Shown here: piece by piece, positions 28,730 through 39,314 of the stretch
Numbering within the stretch: position 1 is the stretch's first letter
How the letters are laid out: every line of letters starts with the position of its first letter
NCBI GenBank assembly: GCA_012837605.1
Contig: DUQV01000007.1
Location: 1 to 59,281 of the forward strand
Direction of reading: 5' to 3'
Length of the DNA: 59,281 bases
From: Clostridiales bacterium
Lineage (GTDB): Bacteria; Bacillota; Clostridia; Lachnospirales; Lachnospiraceae
Notes under the pieces: model-generated
Told to the model about the DNA's origin: nothing
The model's input: only the letters and a program-made list of their open reading frames with translations
Database searches by the model: none
Made by a program: the position numbers and the translations under genes

Positions 28730-29434
28730 TTATTTTACAGTTACGAAATCTTTTATCTTATCCAGCAAACCTTCCTTAATTCCGGAGATGTTGGTCAAGT
28801 CATTGACTGATTTAAAGTTTCCATTCTTTTTTCGGTATTCAACAATACTTCTTGCCTTTGCTTGTCCTATTCCGGGAAGGCTCATAAGCTCTGTCTCATC
28901 AGCTGTATTAATATTTACCTTTTTGTTAGTCTTATCATTAGCCCGGTATGTGTTGTCTCCTGTAAGATAATCATATACACCAAGCTCTTTAATCTCCTCA
29001 GCGGTCGGAATATAAATCCTTTGCCCGTCTTCAACAGTCATGGCTTGGTTTATATAATCGTCCGCTGCATCTGGTGTTAATCCTCCTGCAATATCAATCA
29101 GCTCTACAAGTCTTGTTCCTCTCTCTAGCTTATATACATCAGGATTTACTACCGCTCCGCATATATGAACATATATAACAGTTTCCTTCAAATCATCTTC
29201 TTCATTTCCCCGTTGACCTGATTCAGTATCCGGGCAATCCTCTGTACATAGGCTATCTCCGGTCATAATCTCTGTTTTCGAAATTTCTTGATCTCCTTGT
29301 GCATTATGCACGGATGTAAGTACAATCTCCTGCCCCCGGTTTTTCCGATAAGAGCAGCTGTAGCTTACTCCTGCCAGTATCAGAAATAAACAGGCGATTA
29401 TTACAGTAACATGTTTGTTTTTCATCAGCATCAT
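28730..29434 (-). CDS. comEA: ComEA family helix-hairpin-helix DNA-binding protein
   Basis: SLBB-like domain and C-terminal VNINTADETELMSLPGIGQAKARSIVEYR. Confidence 0.93.
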   Translation of the reverse strand: MMLMKNKHVTVIIACLFLILAGVSYSCSYRKNRGQEIVLTSVHNAQGDQEISKTEIMTGDSLCTEDCPDTESGQRGNEEDDLKETVIYVHICGAVVNPDVYKLERGTRLVELIDIAGGLTPDAADDYINQAMTVEDGQRIYIPTAEEIKELGVYDYLTGDNTYRANDKTNKKVNINTADETELMSLPGIGQAKARSIVEYRKKNGNFKSVNDLTNISGIKEGLLDKIKDFVTVK

Positions 29435-29582
29435 CCTTTTATTACTTTAAGAAAATATCTTAAAGATATAATAGGACTTAAAAGTACCCTCTATACTTTA
29501 TTTTGATGCTATATCCATTTTACATAAACTAAAGAATGAATACAATAGGCATTTATACAAATTATTTTAATTTTTATATTAC

Positions 29583-30017
29583 TTATTTCCATTTAAAAGT
29601 AATAATCCCTACAATAATAATTATTATTCCAATGAGTTTACGCCACTCAAATTCAGCCCTCTCAGCCCCAAAGATGCCTAACAGCTCAATAATATAAGCC
29701 ACAATTAGCTGGGCTGTTATTATGAACATATTTGCCCTTGCAGCCCCCAGTGCATCAACACTTTTTATAACCGTATAGGTTATAGCTGCACCCATAACTC
29801 CTCCAAGCAGCATATACTTGTTATCGATTTTAAAAAGCTCAGAAAAGCTGCCTTCACGACCGGTAGCAAGCCATGCACCAAGGCATACAATCAAAGCACT
29901 AAACTGTACAAAACCGGCACATACCCATATGCCGGTCTGTTTTGTTACCCCTGTATTAAATACGCCCTGCATACTCATAAGTGCTCCGGAAATAATGGCA
30001 ATGATAAAACCCCACAT
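29583..30017 (-). CDS. DMT family transporter (YdcZ/DUF606-like)
   Basis: About 144-aa hydrophobic protein, GALMSMQGVFNTGVTKQTG. Confidence 0.85.
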   Translation of the reverse strand: MWGFIIAIISGALMSMQGVFNTGVTKQTGIWVCAGFVQFSALIVCLGAWLATGREGSFSELFKIDNKYMLLGGVMGAAITYTVIKSVDALGAARANMFIITAQLIVAYIIELLGIFGAERAEFEWRKLIGIIIIIVGIITFKWK

Positions 30018-30082
30018 AATTTAAACCAAACCCTTCTGACTGTAGATAGCTTTCTATTTAAGCTTTCCACATTTGGCTCAAA

Positions 30083-31279
30083 CTATACAACCTTATTCAG
30101 GCACTTTGTAAATATTTCTGTCATATCATCCACATGCTTTTTTTCTACAATTAGAGGAGGTATAAAACGTATTACATGCTCTCCTGCCGATATCAATAAA
30201 AGCCCCTCATCCATTGCATGAGCTATAATATCTTTTACAGGAATTGAAAATTCCAGCCCCTGAAGTAAACCCTTTCCTCTATGGTCGGTTATTATACTGT
30301 ATTTATTCTTTAATTCATCCAGCTTTAAGGACAGATATTGTCCCATGACATTTACATTCTCAAGAATATTCGTACTTTCAAAAATATCAAACACTGTACT
30401 CACGGCTTTTGTGGCAAATGGGTTGCCTCCATATGTTGTTCCGTGGTCTCCGGGCTGAAAAGCCATCGCAACCTCTTCAGTTGCAGCAAATGCACCTACC
30501 GGTATTCCACAACCCAATCCCTTCGCACAGGTTATGATGTCCGGTTTTACACCATAGCTCTGATATGCAAACATAGAACCGGTTCTTCCCATACCACATT
30601 GAATCTCATCAAAAATCAATAAAATATCATTATCATCGCAAAGCTTTCTTACCCCTTTGATGAATTCCTCCGTCGCAGGATATATTCCGCCCTCACCTTG
30701 GATCGGTTCCATTATGACAGCACAGGTATTGTCATTAATATTTGCTTTGACACTGCTCAAATCATTAAACTCTGCAAATCTTACCCCTCCGATTAAGGGT
30801 TCAAATGCTTCTCTGTATTTCTTCGTACCGGTAATGCTTAAGGCACCCATGCTCCTGCCGTGGAAGGAGTGTTCCATTGAGATAATCTCTCCGCCGGCCT
30901 TACCTGTTTTATTATAATAATATTTTCTGGCAAGCTTTATAGCTCCTTCAACCGCCTCTGTCCCGCTGTTGGTAAAGAATACCCTGTCCATGCCTGAAGC
31001 CTTAATAAGCTTCTTTGCAGCCTCCAAAGGAGGAATACTGTAAAAAATATTAGAGGTATGAATCAGGGTATCCAACTGCTTCTTCAATGCTTCGTTATAC
31101 TGTTCATAATTATACCCCAGTGCAAACACAGCAATTCCGGCTACAAAATCCAGATACTTTTTTCCCTCAATATCATAAAGATACATACCTTTGCCGTGAT
31201 CAAGCACAATCTTATACCGATTGTAGGTATGCATCAATACCTTTTCAGCCTCATCAATATACTGCTTCATTTTGCTCAC
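30083..31279 (-). CDS. argD: Acetylornithine aminotransferase
   Basis: FTNSGTEAVEGAIKLARKY, SFHGRSMGALS, LIFDEIQCGMGRTG; in arg cluster. Confidence 0.93.
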   Translation of the reverse strand: MSKMKQYIDEAEKVLMHTYNRYKIVLDHGKGMYLYDIEGKKYLDFVAGIAVFALGYNYEQYNEALKKQLDTLIHTSNIFYSIPPLEAAKKLIKASGMDRVFFTNSGTEAVEGAIKLARKYYYNKTGKAGGEIISMEHSFHGRSMGALSITGTKKYREAFEPLIGGVRFAEFNDLSSVKANINDNTCAVIMEPIQGEGGIYPATEEFIKGVRKLCDDNDILLIFDEIQCGMGRTGSMFAYQSYGVKPDIITCAKGLGCGIPVGAFAATEEVAMAFQPGDHGTTYGGNPFATKAVSTVFDIFESTNILENVNVMGQYLSLKLDELKNKYSIITDHRGKGLLQGLEFSIPVKDIIAHAMDEGLLLISAGEHVIRFIPPLIVEKKHVDDMTEIFTKCLNKVV

Positions 31280-31296
31280 ATCCCTTTAAATAATGT

Positions 31297-32199
31297 TTAT
31301 ATTTGAACAACTTCATTGTCAAAAAGATTTTCATTACGGATTATCGCAGTACCTATTCCCTTATTTGTAAAAAACTCAAGCAATAAACAATGCTGCATCC
31401 GACCGTCCAATATGTGAACTCTCGTTACTCCGTTTTTTACGGCATCAACACAATTTTTTAATTTTGGCAGCATTCCTCCGCCTACAAAACCGCTTGCTAA
31501 TAGTTCATCTGCCTTATCCAGTGTAAGCACTGAGATTAAACTGTCCTTATTCTCGGGGTCTGCATATACTCCTTCTATATCAGTCAAAAACACCAGCTTT
31601 TCAGCTCCGATTGCTGTTGCGACCGCACATGCGACATCATCGGCATTAATATTATAATTTACATAATTGTCATCAAGCCCGATAGGAGCAATAACAGGAA
31701 CAAAATCACTGTCTAGAAGAGTTTCTATCAGATCCACGTTAACTTCCTTGATATTACCAACGAAGCCTATATCCGTATTATCTACATACTTCTTCTCAAC
31801 CTTTAGCGTAGCTCCGTCCTTCCCACTTATTCCAACCGCCTTTACTCCAAGCTTTTCAAGCATTTGGACAAGACCTTTGTTAACCTTGCCAAGCACCATC
31901 TCTGCAATCTCCATAGTCATATCATCAGTAACCCTGAGTCCTTCAACAAAGGTGGATTCATGTCCAAGCTTCTTAAGCCAGCTTGTAATTTCTTTTCCGC
32001 CGCCATGAACAATAATAGGCTTCATGCCTACAAGCTTAAGTAAAGCCACATCCTTAATAACATTTGACTGCAGAGCATCATCAATCATTGCACTGCCTCC
32101 ATACTTTACTACAACTATCTTGTTGTTAAACTCCCGGATATATGGCAATGCTTCAATCAATGTTTCTGCCTTTAGCAGAATCTGATCCATGTATTCCAT
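31297..32199 (-). CDS. argB: Acetylglutamate kinase
   Basis: [30 protein letters not shown]. Confidence 0.95.
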   Translation of the reverse strand: MEYMDQILLKAETLIEALPYIREFNNKIVVVKYGGSAMIDDALQSNVIKDVALLKLVGMKPIIVHGGGKEITSWLKKLGHESTFVEGLRVTDDMTMEIAEMVLGKVNKGLVQMLEKLGVKAVGISGKDGATLKVEKKYVDNTDIGFVGNIKEVNVDLIETLLDSDFVPVIAPIGLDDNYVNYNINADDVACAVATAIGAEKLVFLTDIEGVYADPENKDSLISVLTLDKADELLASGFVGGGMLPKLKNCVDAVKNGVTRVHILDGRMQHCLLLEFFTNKGIGTAIIRNENLFDNEVVQI

Positions 32200-32300
32200 A
32201 ACTGCATATTCCTTTCAATCAATGTTCTGTATTCTGTAATAAAATAATCTTTCGATTCATATACCGATAAATATATATTGACTGCCTTGTAAGCATTGAT

Positions 32301-33521
32301 TTATGAGCGATAATCGGCATTAATCCTGACATAATCATAGGATAAGTCACAGCCCCATGCCGTAGCAAAAGCTGTCCCCTGCTTCATGTCTGCTATAGCC
32401 TTAACCTCCTTGGCAGACAGAATCTTCGTTGCAGTTTTTTCAGAATAATCTGTCGCCATCCCGTCCTTAACCAACTGAAGGCTTCCGTCCTCACTTTCAA
32501 TAACAAGATCCACAGTATATGGATTAAAATCAACCCCTGAATATCCCATAGCACACAATATTCTTCCCCAATTTGCATCATTTCCAAAGACTGCAGCCTT
32601 AACAAGATTTGAGCTGATAATCGATTTGCTGAGTGCTGCCGCTTCTTCCCGGCTGCCTGCTCCCTTTACGGTAACCTCAATAAGCTTTGTTGCTCCTTCA
32701 CCATCTGCGGCAATCATTTTCGCAAGCTTTGTTGTCACTGTATTAAGTGCCTTGCAAAATGTATGATAATCCTCATTCTTTTCTGTTATTTCTTCATTAC
32801 CGGCTTTACCGTTAGCCAGTATCAGCAAAGAATCATTTGTACTTGTATCCCGATCCACGGAAATCATATTGAAGGTATACTTAACATCCTCACTTAATGC
32901 TTCCTGCAAAAGTTCCTTGCTGATTGAAGCATCTGTTGTAACAACACAAATCAGAGTAGCCATATTAGGATGTATCATGCCCGAGCCCTTTGCCATGCCT
33001 CCGATTGTTATCTCCTTACCTCCGATATTACAGGAGACCGCACATTCCTTAGAATAAGTATCGGTGGTCATAATAGCTTCGGCCGCAATTGTTCCCGCTT
33101 TTATCGAAGAATCCAGTTCTTTAACAAGACCGGGAATACCGTTTTTTATTATTTCAATCGGCAGCTGCTTTCCGATAACACCGGTGGATGCCGTATAGAC
33201 AGCATTAACCGGAAGCTTCAGCTCATTTGCCACTGTCTCGGCCATAATAAAATTATTCTTATTTCCTTCCTCACCTGTACATGCATTTGCTACGCCGCTA
33301 TTTATTACAATAGCCTGAATATTATCACTTTCTCTTGTCAGCTTAATATCCCACAGTACCGGTGCGGCTTTTACAACATTAGTCGTAAATGTGCCCGCTC
33401 CCTTAGCCGGAATATCCGAATAAACAAGAGCCATGTCCTTTCTTTTCTTTTTTATACCTGCATATATTCCCGATGCAGAGAATCCTTTAGGTGCCGTAAC
33501 ACCACCGCTGATTAGTTTCAT
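32301..33521 (-). CDS. argJ: Bifunctional ornithine acetyltransferase / N-acetylglutamate synthase
   Basis: Conserved MATLICVVTTDA; Thr cleavage site region GMIHPNMATL. Confidence 0.95.
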   Translation of the reverse strand: MKLISGGVTAPKGFSASGIYAGIKKKRKDMALVYSDIPAKGAGTFTTNVVKAAPVLWDIKLTRESDNIQAIVINSGVANACTGEEGNKNNFIMAETVANELKLPVNAVYTASTGVIGKQLPIEIIKNGIPGLVKELDSSIKAGTIAAEAIMTTDTYSKECAVSCNIGGKEITIGGMAKGSGMIHPNMATLICVVTTDASISKELLQEALSEDVKYTFNMISVDRDTSTNDSLLILANGKAGNEEITEKNEDYHTFCKALNTVTTKLAKMIAADGEGATKLIEVTVKGAGSREEAAALSKSIISSNLVKAAVFGNDANWGRILCAMGYSGVDFNPYTVDLVIESEDGSLQLVKDGMATDYSEKTATKILSAKEVKAIADMKQGTAFATAWGCDLSYDYVRINADYRS

Positions 33522-33566
33522 GTTATGCCTCCAGTCCTAAAAAATTGGTTTTTTATACATCTGATA

Positions 33567-33608
33567 AAATTATTTATAATTATACATCCGAATTAAAAAT
33601 TATGCAAC
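33567..33608 (-). promoter_or_regulatory. Candidate tandem ARG boxes upstream of argJ
   Basis: TTGCATAATTTTTAATTCGGATGTATAATTATAAATAATTTT; similar block upstream of argG. Confidence 0.4.
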
Positions 33609-33615
33609 CATTATT

Positions 33616-34260
33616 TTATTTTTTTATATTTATACCATGAGCAAGCAATTCTTCGTATATTCTGGCAATGGGGAAACCCACTACATTATAATAATCACCA
33701 TGTATTTCTTTAATATATATACCAAATCCTCCCTGAATAGCATAAGCACCGGCTTTATCAAACGGTTCCTTCGTATCTACATAATCCTCTATCTGTTCCC
33801 TTGTCAAAGGATTTACTGCTACCTTGGTACTTACGCTAAATACAATCTCCTCATCCTTGACATTATCGCCATGCTCCTGCTTATTCCTACTTATTATTAT
33901 ACATACTCCTGTATATACCTCGTGAATGTCGCCGGACAAAGCTTCCAGCATCTTAACAGCATCTTCTCTGTCTTTAGGTTTTCCCAAGATTTTTCCATTA
34001 TGATAAACAACGGTATCTGCTCCAATAACGATTAATCCCTCCTCACCGGACTGCAGCTTTTTGGTTTGTATATTCACATTTCTTGCTTTAAGCTTGGCCA
34101 GAGCTTTAACCATATCGGACGGACCATCCCCCGATGCTTCCTCAGCAACATTTGCAGGCATGGTTTCATATGCTATGCCCATCTGATCCATAATCTCTTT
34201 TCTTCTGGGTGATTCTGAAGCTAATATAATACGATACATAGTATCTCCTTTCAAATTCAA
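33616..34260 (-). CDS. maf: Maf family nucleotide pyrophosphatase
   Basis: RIILASESPRRKEIMDQMG, VIGADTVV. Confidence 0.94.
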   Translation of the reverse strand: MNLKGDTMYRIILASESPRRKEIMDQMGIAYETMPANVAEEASGDGPSDMVKALAKLKARNVNIQTKKLQSGEEGLIVIGADTVVYHNGKILGKPKDREDAVKMLEALSGDIHEVYTGVCIIISRNKQEHGDNVKDEEIVFSVSTKVAVNPLTREQIEDYVDTKEPFDKAGAYAIQGGFGIYIKEIHGDYYNVVGFPIARIYEELLAHGINIKK

Positions 34261-34405
34261 CAGTATAAATCGGTTCTATTTACCCGGCAGCTCTTATCCG
34301 CATTTATATGTTATTATTATATTGCAATTGAACAGGATGTAAAGACAGTATATTGCCAGTAAATATATTCCATAATAATTATTTATACATAATTATAAAT
34401 TTCTT

Positions 34406-34446
34406 GTTGCATATTAATTTATTATGGTGTATATTTAATCATATAT
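34406..34446 (+). promoter_or_regulatory. Candidate tandem ARG boxes upstream of argG
   Basis: TTGCATATTAATTTATTATGGTGTATATTTAATCATATATT. Confidence 0.4.
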
Positions 34447-34496
34447 TATATGCTTATTCAATACCAAATTGGCACAATAAGAGAATGGAGGATGTT

Positions 34497-35696
34497 ATGA
34501 AAGAAAAAATTATTCTTGCTTATTCCGGTGGTCTTGACACCACGGCAATTATCCCTTGGCTCAAGGAAAATTATGATTATGAAGTTATCTGTGTATGTAT
34601 TGATGTCGGTCAGGAAAGTGAACTTGACGGCTTAGAAGAAAGAGCTAAATTATCAGGTGCCACAAAGCTTTATATTGAAGATGTAGTAGATGAATTCGTT
34701 GACGATTATATTATCCCCTGTGTAAAAGCAGGTGCTGTATATGAACACAAATATCTTCTGGGAACATCTATGGCAAGACCTGTTATTGCAAAAAGACTGG
34801 TTGAGATTGCTAAGCTTGAGGGTGCTACAGCCATATGCCACGGGGCAACAGGCAAGGGCAACGATCAGGTGCGTTTTGAGCTTACGATTAAAGCTTTAGC
34901 TCCTGAGCTGAAGATAATCGCACCGTGGAGAATATGGGATCTCTCTTCCCGTGAGGAAGAAATAGAATACTGTGCAAAACATGGTATTAACCTGCCATTT
35001 TCAGCGGATAACAGCTATTCCCGCGACCGTAATATATGGCATATCAGTCATGAAGGACTGGAACTTGAGGATCCTGCACTGGCACCAAATTATGATCATC
35101 TTCTTGTACTTGGTGTATCTCCTGAGAAAGCACCTGATGAGGGTGAGACTATCAGCCTGACCTTTGAAAAGGGAATACCCACATCACTGAACGGCAGATC
35201 CATGTCATCTGCAAATATTATAAAGGAGCTGAATAAGCTTGGCGGCAAGCATGGAATCGGTATAGTAGATATTGTTGAGAATCGTGTTGTTGGCATGAAA
35301 TCCAGAGGTGTATATGAAACACCCGGTGGTACTATTTTAATGGAAGCACATCAACAGCTTGAGGAACTGATACTTGACCGCGAAACTCTGGCAGCCAAGA
35401 AAGACGTAGCTAATCATTTTGCTTCCTTAGTATACGAAGGAAAATGGTTTACTCCTTTAAGAGAAGCTTATCAGGCTTTTGTTGATACTACGCAGGAATA
35501 TGTTACAGGTGAAGTAAAGCTTAAACTGTACAAAGGAAATATTATTAAGCAGGGAACAACCTCACCATACTCGCTATATGACGAAGATATCGCTTCATTT
35601 ACCACAGGAGAGTTATATAATCATAAGGATGCCGAAGGCTTTATTAATCTGTTCGGTTTATCCATGAAAGTTAGGGCTATGAAATTCAATTCATAA
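34497..35696 (+). CDS. argG: Argininosuccinate synthase
   Basis: [24 protein letters not shown] at 34497 after GGAGG; ORF track start at 34353 is an in-frame extension. Confidence 0.96.
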   Translation: MKEKIILAYSGGLDTTAIIPWLKENYDYEVICVCIDVGQESELDGLEERAKLSGATKLYIEDVVDEFVDDYIIPCVKAGAVYEHKYLLGTSMARPVIAKRLVEIAKLEGATAICHGATGKGNDQVRFELTIKALAPELKIIAPWRIWDLSSREEEIEYCAKHGINLPFSADNSYSRDRNIWHISHEGLELEDPALAPNYDHLLVLGVSPEKAPDEGETISLTFEKGIPTSLNGRSMSSANIIKELNKLGGKHGIGIVDIVENRVVGMKSRGVYETPGGTILMEAHQQLEELILDRETLAAKKDVANHFASLVYEGKWFTPLREAYQAFVDTTQEYVTGEVKLKLYKGNIIKQGTTSPYSLYDEDIASFTTGELYNHKDAEGFINLFGLSMKVRAMKFNS

Positions 35697-35750
35697 AACG
35701 GAGATACTTACGCTGTTTCCGCCATAAGTGTTTTGTGAGGTATTAGGGGG

Positions 35751-35924
35751 GGTATATAATGTCAATTGGCTTCGCCAATAGACATTGTCAATTGGCTTCG
35801 CCCATAGACATTGTCAATTGGCTTCGCCAATAGACATAGCAAATAGGCATTACCAATAGGCGATGGCAATAGGCGATGGCAATAGGCGATGCCAATAGGC
35901 GATGCCAATAGGCATTATATACCC
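35751..35924. repeat. Nested hairpin / 13-mer array enclosed by an inverted repeat
   Basis: 3 x 26-bp GTCAATTGGCTTCGCCAATAGACAT(T/A), then 13-bp units (C/G)CAATAGGCGATG; flanked by GGGTATATAATG...CATTATATACCC. Confidence 0.85.
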
Positions 35925-35978
35925 TATATTTATTACTTGATTTTGTGTAAATAAATTATATTAATTATATAAATAATA

Positions 35979-36911
35979 CTAAGTTGTAAAATGTTTTATA
36001 TTATTTATGGTACAGCCTGAATATTTCTTAAGAAATCTCCTTAATACCTTCTCATAGCCGTTCTTATCTGTCACACACGACTGGGCATGAGCCGCTCCTG
36101 CGATAAGGTACAATCCTTTATTATTCCTTTTAGCTTTATACATCTTAACAGACATTTCTGTAGGTACATATTTGTCTTTTTTTCCATGTATAAATAAAAT
36201 CGGAGTATCTACCTTACGTACAACACTTATTGGAGACACCTGCCCATACCAGAAGCCGGCTCGCAGGAATGTAATAAAGCTTTCTAAAGGTATTAGAAAA
36301 ATCGGCATATGATAATAGTGCTTAAGCTGATATTTTAATAACTCCTTCAAATCTGAGTATGCACAATCTGCTATAGTACACAGTACTCTATTATCTATAT
36401 CAAGATGCAGCAATGATGTGGCTGCTCCCATAGATTCTCCATGAGTTATGATCTTACAGTCAGGACCATAGGTATCATAGCACCAATCCACAATCTTCTT
36501 TAAATCATATTTCTCATAATACCCCATAGATGTAAAAGCCTTGCCGCTTAAACCATGGTTTCTGTGATCATATATAATGACCCTAAATCCCAGTTTAAGA
36601 AAAATCTCAGCATACATTAATGATCTGTACTTTCCTTGGGAATAGCCATGACATAAAATTGCAATAGGTATCCGGTCTGCCTCTTCCGGTTCCAATACCT
36701 CGCAGGATAAAAAGTATCCATAATCGGATAGAATCATGAACTGCTTCTTCATAGAGTTCTTATATACAGTCTCATTAAATCTGCCTGTTTTTGCTCCTAT
36801 CCGGTATATTCTGTTATTCGAAAGCTTTTTCGGCCGCAAAATCATATTTGATAGAAACCATATGCCCCCGCCCAACCATATCAGAAACAGCTCTAACATT
36901 GCTACCTCCAT
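35979..36911 (-). CDS. Alpha/beta hydrolase
   Basis: ILCHGYSQGKYRS, ITHGESMGAATSLL, ILFIHGKKDKYVP. Confidence 0.88.
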   Translation of the reverse strand: MEVAMLELFLIWLGGGIWFLSNMILRPKKLSNNRIYRIGAKTGRFNETVYKNSMKKQFMILSDYGYFLSCEVLEPEEADRIPIAILCHGYSQGKYRSLMYAEIFLKLGFRVIIYDHRNHGLSGKAFTSMGYYEKYDLKKIVDWCYDTYGPDCKIITHGESMGAATSLLHLDIDNRVLCTIADCAYSDLKELLKYQLKHYYHMPIFLIPLESFITFLRAGFWYGQVSPISVVRKVDTPILFIHGKKDKYVPTEMSVKMYKAKRNNKGLYLIAGAAHAQSCVTDKNGYEKVLRRFLKKYSGCTINNIKHFTT

Positions 36912-37035
36912 AGAACAAAAATGGAATTACATGTATATATAAAAACCTCAGTGATACCGGTATCGAACACATCCACATTATTTATATGAAATAAATAATA
37001 CCCAGATGTTAACAGAATATTCAATAAGATATGCC

Positions 37036-37067
37036 TAAAAAGATAGGGGCGTATCTACGCCCCTTAT
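37036..37067 (-). terminator. Rho-independent terminator downstream of GDPD gene
   Basis: Minus strand AGGGGCGTA-GA-TACGCCCCT followed by ATCTTTTT. Confidence 0.75.
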
Positions 37068-37094
37068 AGCTCTAATATTACTGTTTGATACATA

Positions 37095-37922
37095 TTATAA
37101 ATTTCTGTTCGGAGAAAAGTCCTCAAATATAAATAAGTCAAAATAATCTTTGCAACTCTCCATATCCTTTTCAGACTCGATAGTCCAGGCTATTGTCCAA
37201 GCTTTGTACAGTTTTCTGCAAATCAAGAATGAAAGCTCCCTCTTATATTTGTGCTGGTATGCAATAAAATCAGGCTTTGTATAGAAGTTAAACAGCAAAT
37301 GCTTTAATATGAAATACTGCATCCTGCTGCCCTCTATCTTTTCCTTAAAAAAATCAGTAGACAATTGACCGCGTACTATCTCGGGATGATGCTTTTTATA
37401 CCATCCCAACCCAAACGGATTAAAGGATTCTATACAGTACAAGCCATTATAACCTGCCAGTTCCTTTGCCGCTGCCTTACATGTATTGTCCGGACTCCAG
37501 GGTATCTTTAATTCAACAATTATCGGTACCCTTCCGCCGATACAATCAAGTGCCTCACGAAGAGTAGGTATTCTCTCCTGAGAGTTAAATAATCTATACT
37601 CCAGAAGCTCCTCATAATCTAATTCGGATACCTTCTTATTAACTCCACATACACGGCGCAAATTATAATCATGAAATACCACTGCTACCAGGTCCTTGGT
37701 TATCTGTACATCTAATTCTATTCCATAACCCTTCTCCACCGCAGCTCTAAATGCTCCCAGTGAATTCTCCGGTGCACCGTTCTTGTTATCATGCAGTCCC
37801 CTATGAGCATAATACCGGCCTTCAAACCTTGTCCGCTCAGGGTTTCTCCTAAGCTTGGGCATAATAGCCAGCAGATAAAGAACCGTCAGTACTGTTACAA
37901 ATATACATAGTTCAATTAACAT
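37095..37922 (-). CDS. Glycerophosphodiester phosphodiesterase family protein
   Basis: YYAHRGLHDNKNGAPENSLGAFRAAVEKGYGIELDVQITKD. Confidence 0.93.
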   Translation of the reverse strand: MLIELCIFVTVLTVLYLLAIMPKLRRNPERTRFEGRYYAHRGLHDNKNGAPENSLGAFRAAVEKGYGIELDVQITKDLVAVVFHDYNLRRVCGVNKKVSELDYEELLEYRLFNSQERIPTLREALDCIGGRVPIIVELKIPWSPDNTCKAAAKELAGYNGLYCIESFNPFGLGWYKKHHPEIVRGQLSTDFFKEKIEGSRMQYFILKHLLFNFYTKPDFIAYQHKYKRELSFLICRKLYKAWTIAWTIESEKDMESCKDYFDLFIFEDFSPNRNL

Positions 37923-37952
37923 GTTGCTTTCTTTCTCCTTATTTTTGCCCTA

Positions 37953-39272
37953 TCACCCGGCAACACCTGCATTTTCGCCTTTCTTTATTTTTGGCGGTTT
38001 GGAATCACCGTGTTTTACAAAAATCATTGTACACAGTGATGCAACAGAAAATACTACCGCATAGGGAAACAGTATCTTATAATCAACATTTTCAAGCAGA
38101 AAACCTGAAACAATCGGAGTAATAATCTGAGAAGACATGGAGAAGGTGTAATAATATCCGGTATACTTACCCGTATCTGAGCTTTTGCACATCTCAACAA
38201 CCATGGGATAAGAATTAACATTTATGGCAGCCCAAGCTATTCCTGTACAGGCAAATACCACATTTATCAGCGGTGAAGGCTTGGCAAAAAAGAATCCGCT
38301 AAGGTAGGATAATGTTATTAATACTATCCCGCCCATAATAGTCTTTTTTCTGCCTATTTTACTCGATATTATACCTATCGGTATGTAGCTGATTAATGCT
38401 GCTCCCATAGCAACCATCAACGGGAGCGTATAAGTTCCGTCACCATAACCCCATACTTTGTCTGCGTATCTTGAAAAAGCGGTTTTAACAGCATTATAAG
38501 CAAAAAACCAGAGAAAGATCGATGCCAGAATAAATCCAAAGCTGCGTTTGACATCCTTTGACATATTTTCATCCGCATTATCTGTCTCGTCGGAATGGTC
38601 CTTGCCGCTGTTAAATACTTTCTCTTCCTCCCTGACCTTTTCTCTCAGCTTATTCTCTTTAATTGTCACAAGTAAAAAGACAACAGATAAAATCATTATA
38701 AATATCACACTTGCAAATACAGGGATATTTAATCTGCCGTCCTCTTTATACAGCAAAAATGTCATGCCTAACGCATACATTCCGCCTATCGTTCCCATCA
38801 GATTGATTACAGCATTCGCCTTGCTCCTTAGAGGTTTAGGTGTTACGTCCGGCATTAAAGCAACTGCCGGGGTTCTATACGATGACATGGCCAATAATAT
38901 TATACCTAGTGCAATCATAAATAAAACCAGATTACCCTGATGCTCTGCTATTGGCAGTATTAGAATAAATACAGAAGCAACCAATGTGCCTCCTAATATG
39001 AACGGTATTCTTTTACCCAAACGGGTATTAACCTTATCTGACAAGGCTCCAACAAGCGGCAGAAAGAATAAGGCAAGCACATTGTCTATGGCCATTATGC
39101 CTCCTACAGCAGTTTCACCAAGGCCAAATGTGCCATCCAGCATTTTGGGAATTATTCCATCATACAGTTCCCAAAAAGCACAGATTGATAAAAATGCAAA
39201 CCCCACAAAAAAAGTACGTTTGTAATTAAGCTTCATCCCAAACCTCCTATACATTATATTTTTTGATAGCAT
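37953..39272 (-). CDS. MFS transporter, GPH/SLC45-like
   Basis: 12-TM-like protein; GALSDKVNTRLGKRIPFILGG motif. Confidence 0.85.
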   Translation of the reverse strand: MLSKNIMYRRFGMKLNYKRTFFVGFAFLSICAFWELYDGIIPKMLDGTFGLGETAVGGIMAIDNVLALFFLPLVGALSDKVNTRLGKRIPFILGGTLVASVFILILPIAEHQGNLVLFMIALGIILLAMSSYRTPAVALMPDVTPKPLRSKANAVINLMGTIGGMYALGMTFLLYKEDGRLNIPVFASVIFIMILSVVFLLVTIKENKLREKVREEEKVFNSGKDHSDETDNADENMSKDVKRSFGFILASIFLWFFAYNAVKTAFSRYADKVWGYGDGTYTLPLMVAMGAALISYIPIGIISSKIGRKKTIMGGIVLITLSYLSGFFFAKPSPLINVVFACTGIAWAAINVNSYPMVVEMCKSSDTGKYTGYYYTFSMSSQIITPIVSGFLLENVDYKILFPYAVVFSVASLCTMIFVKHGDSKPPKIKKGENAGVAG

Positions 39273-39314
39273 ACAACGGAGGTTTTAGCCTCCGCACCCC
39301 TTGGACTAATCTGC

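Noticed and set aside
32970-33515. Plus-strand 181-aa ORF
   Set aside because: Fully antisense to argJ; low-complexity Cys/Tyr/Ile-rich translation typical of shadow ORFs.
35761-35917. Possible CRISPR array from regular repeats after argG
   Set aside because: Units are contiguous (26 and 13 bp) with no spacers and no cas genes nearby; reported as a tandem/palindromic array instead.
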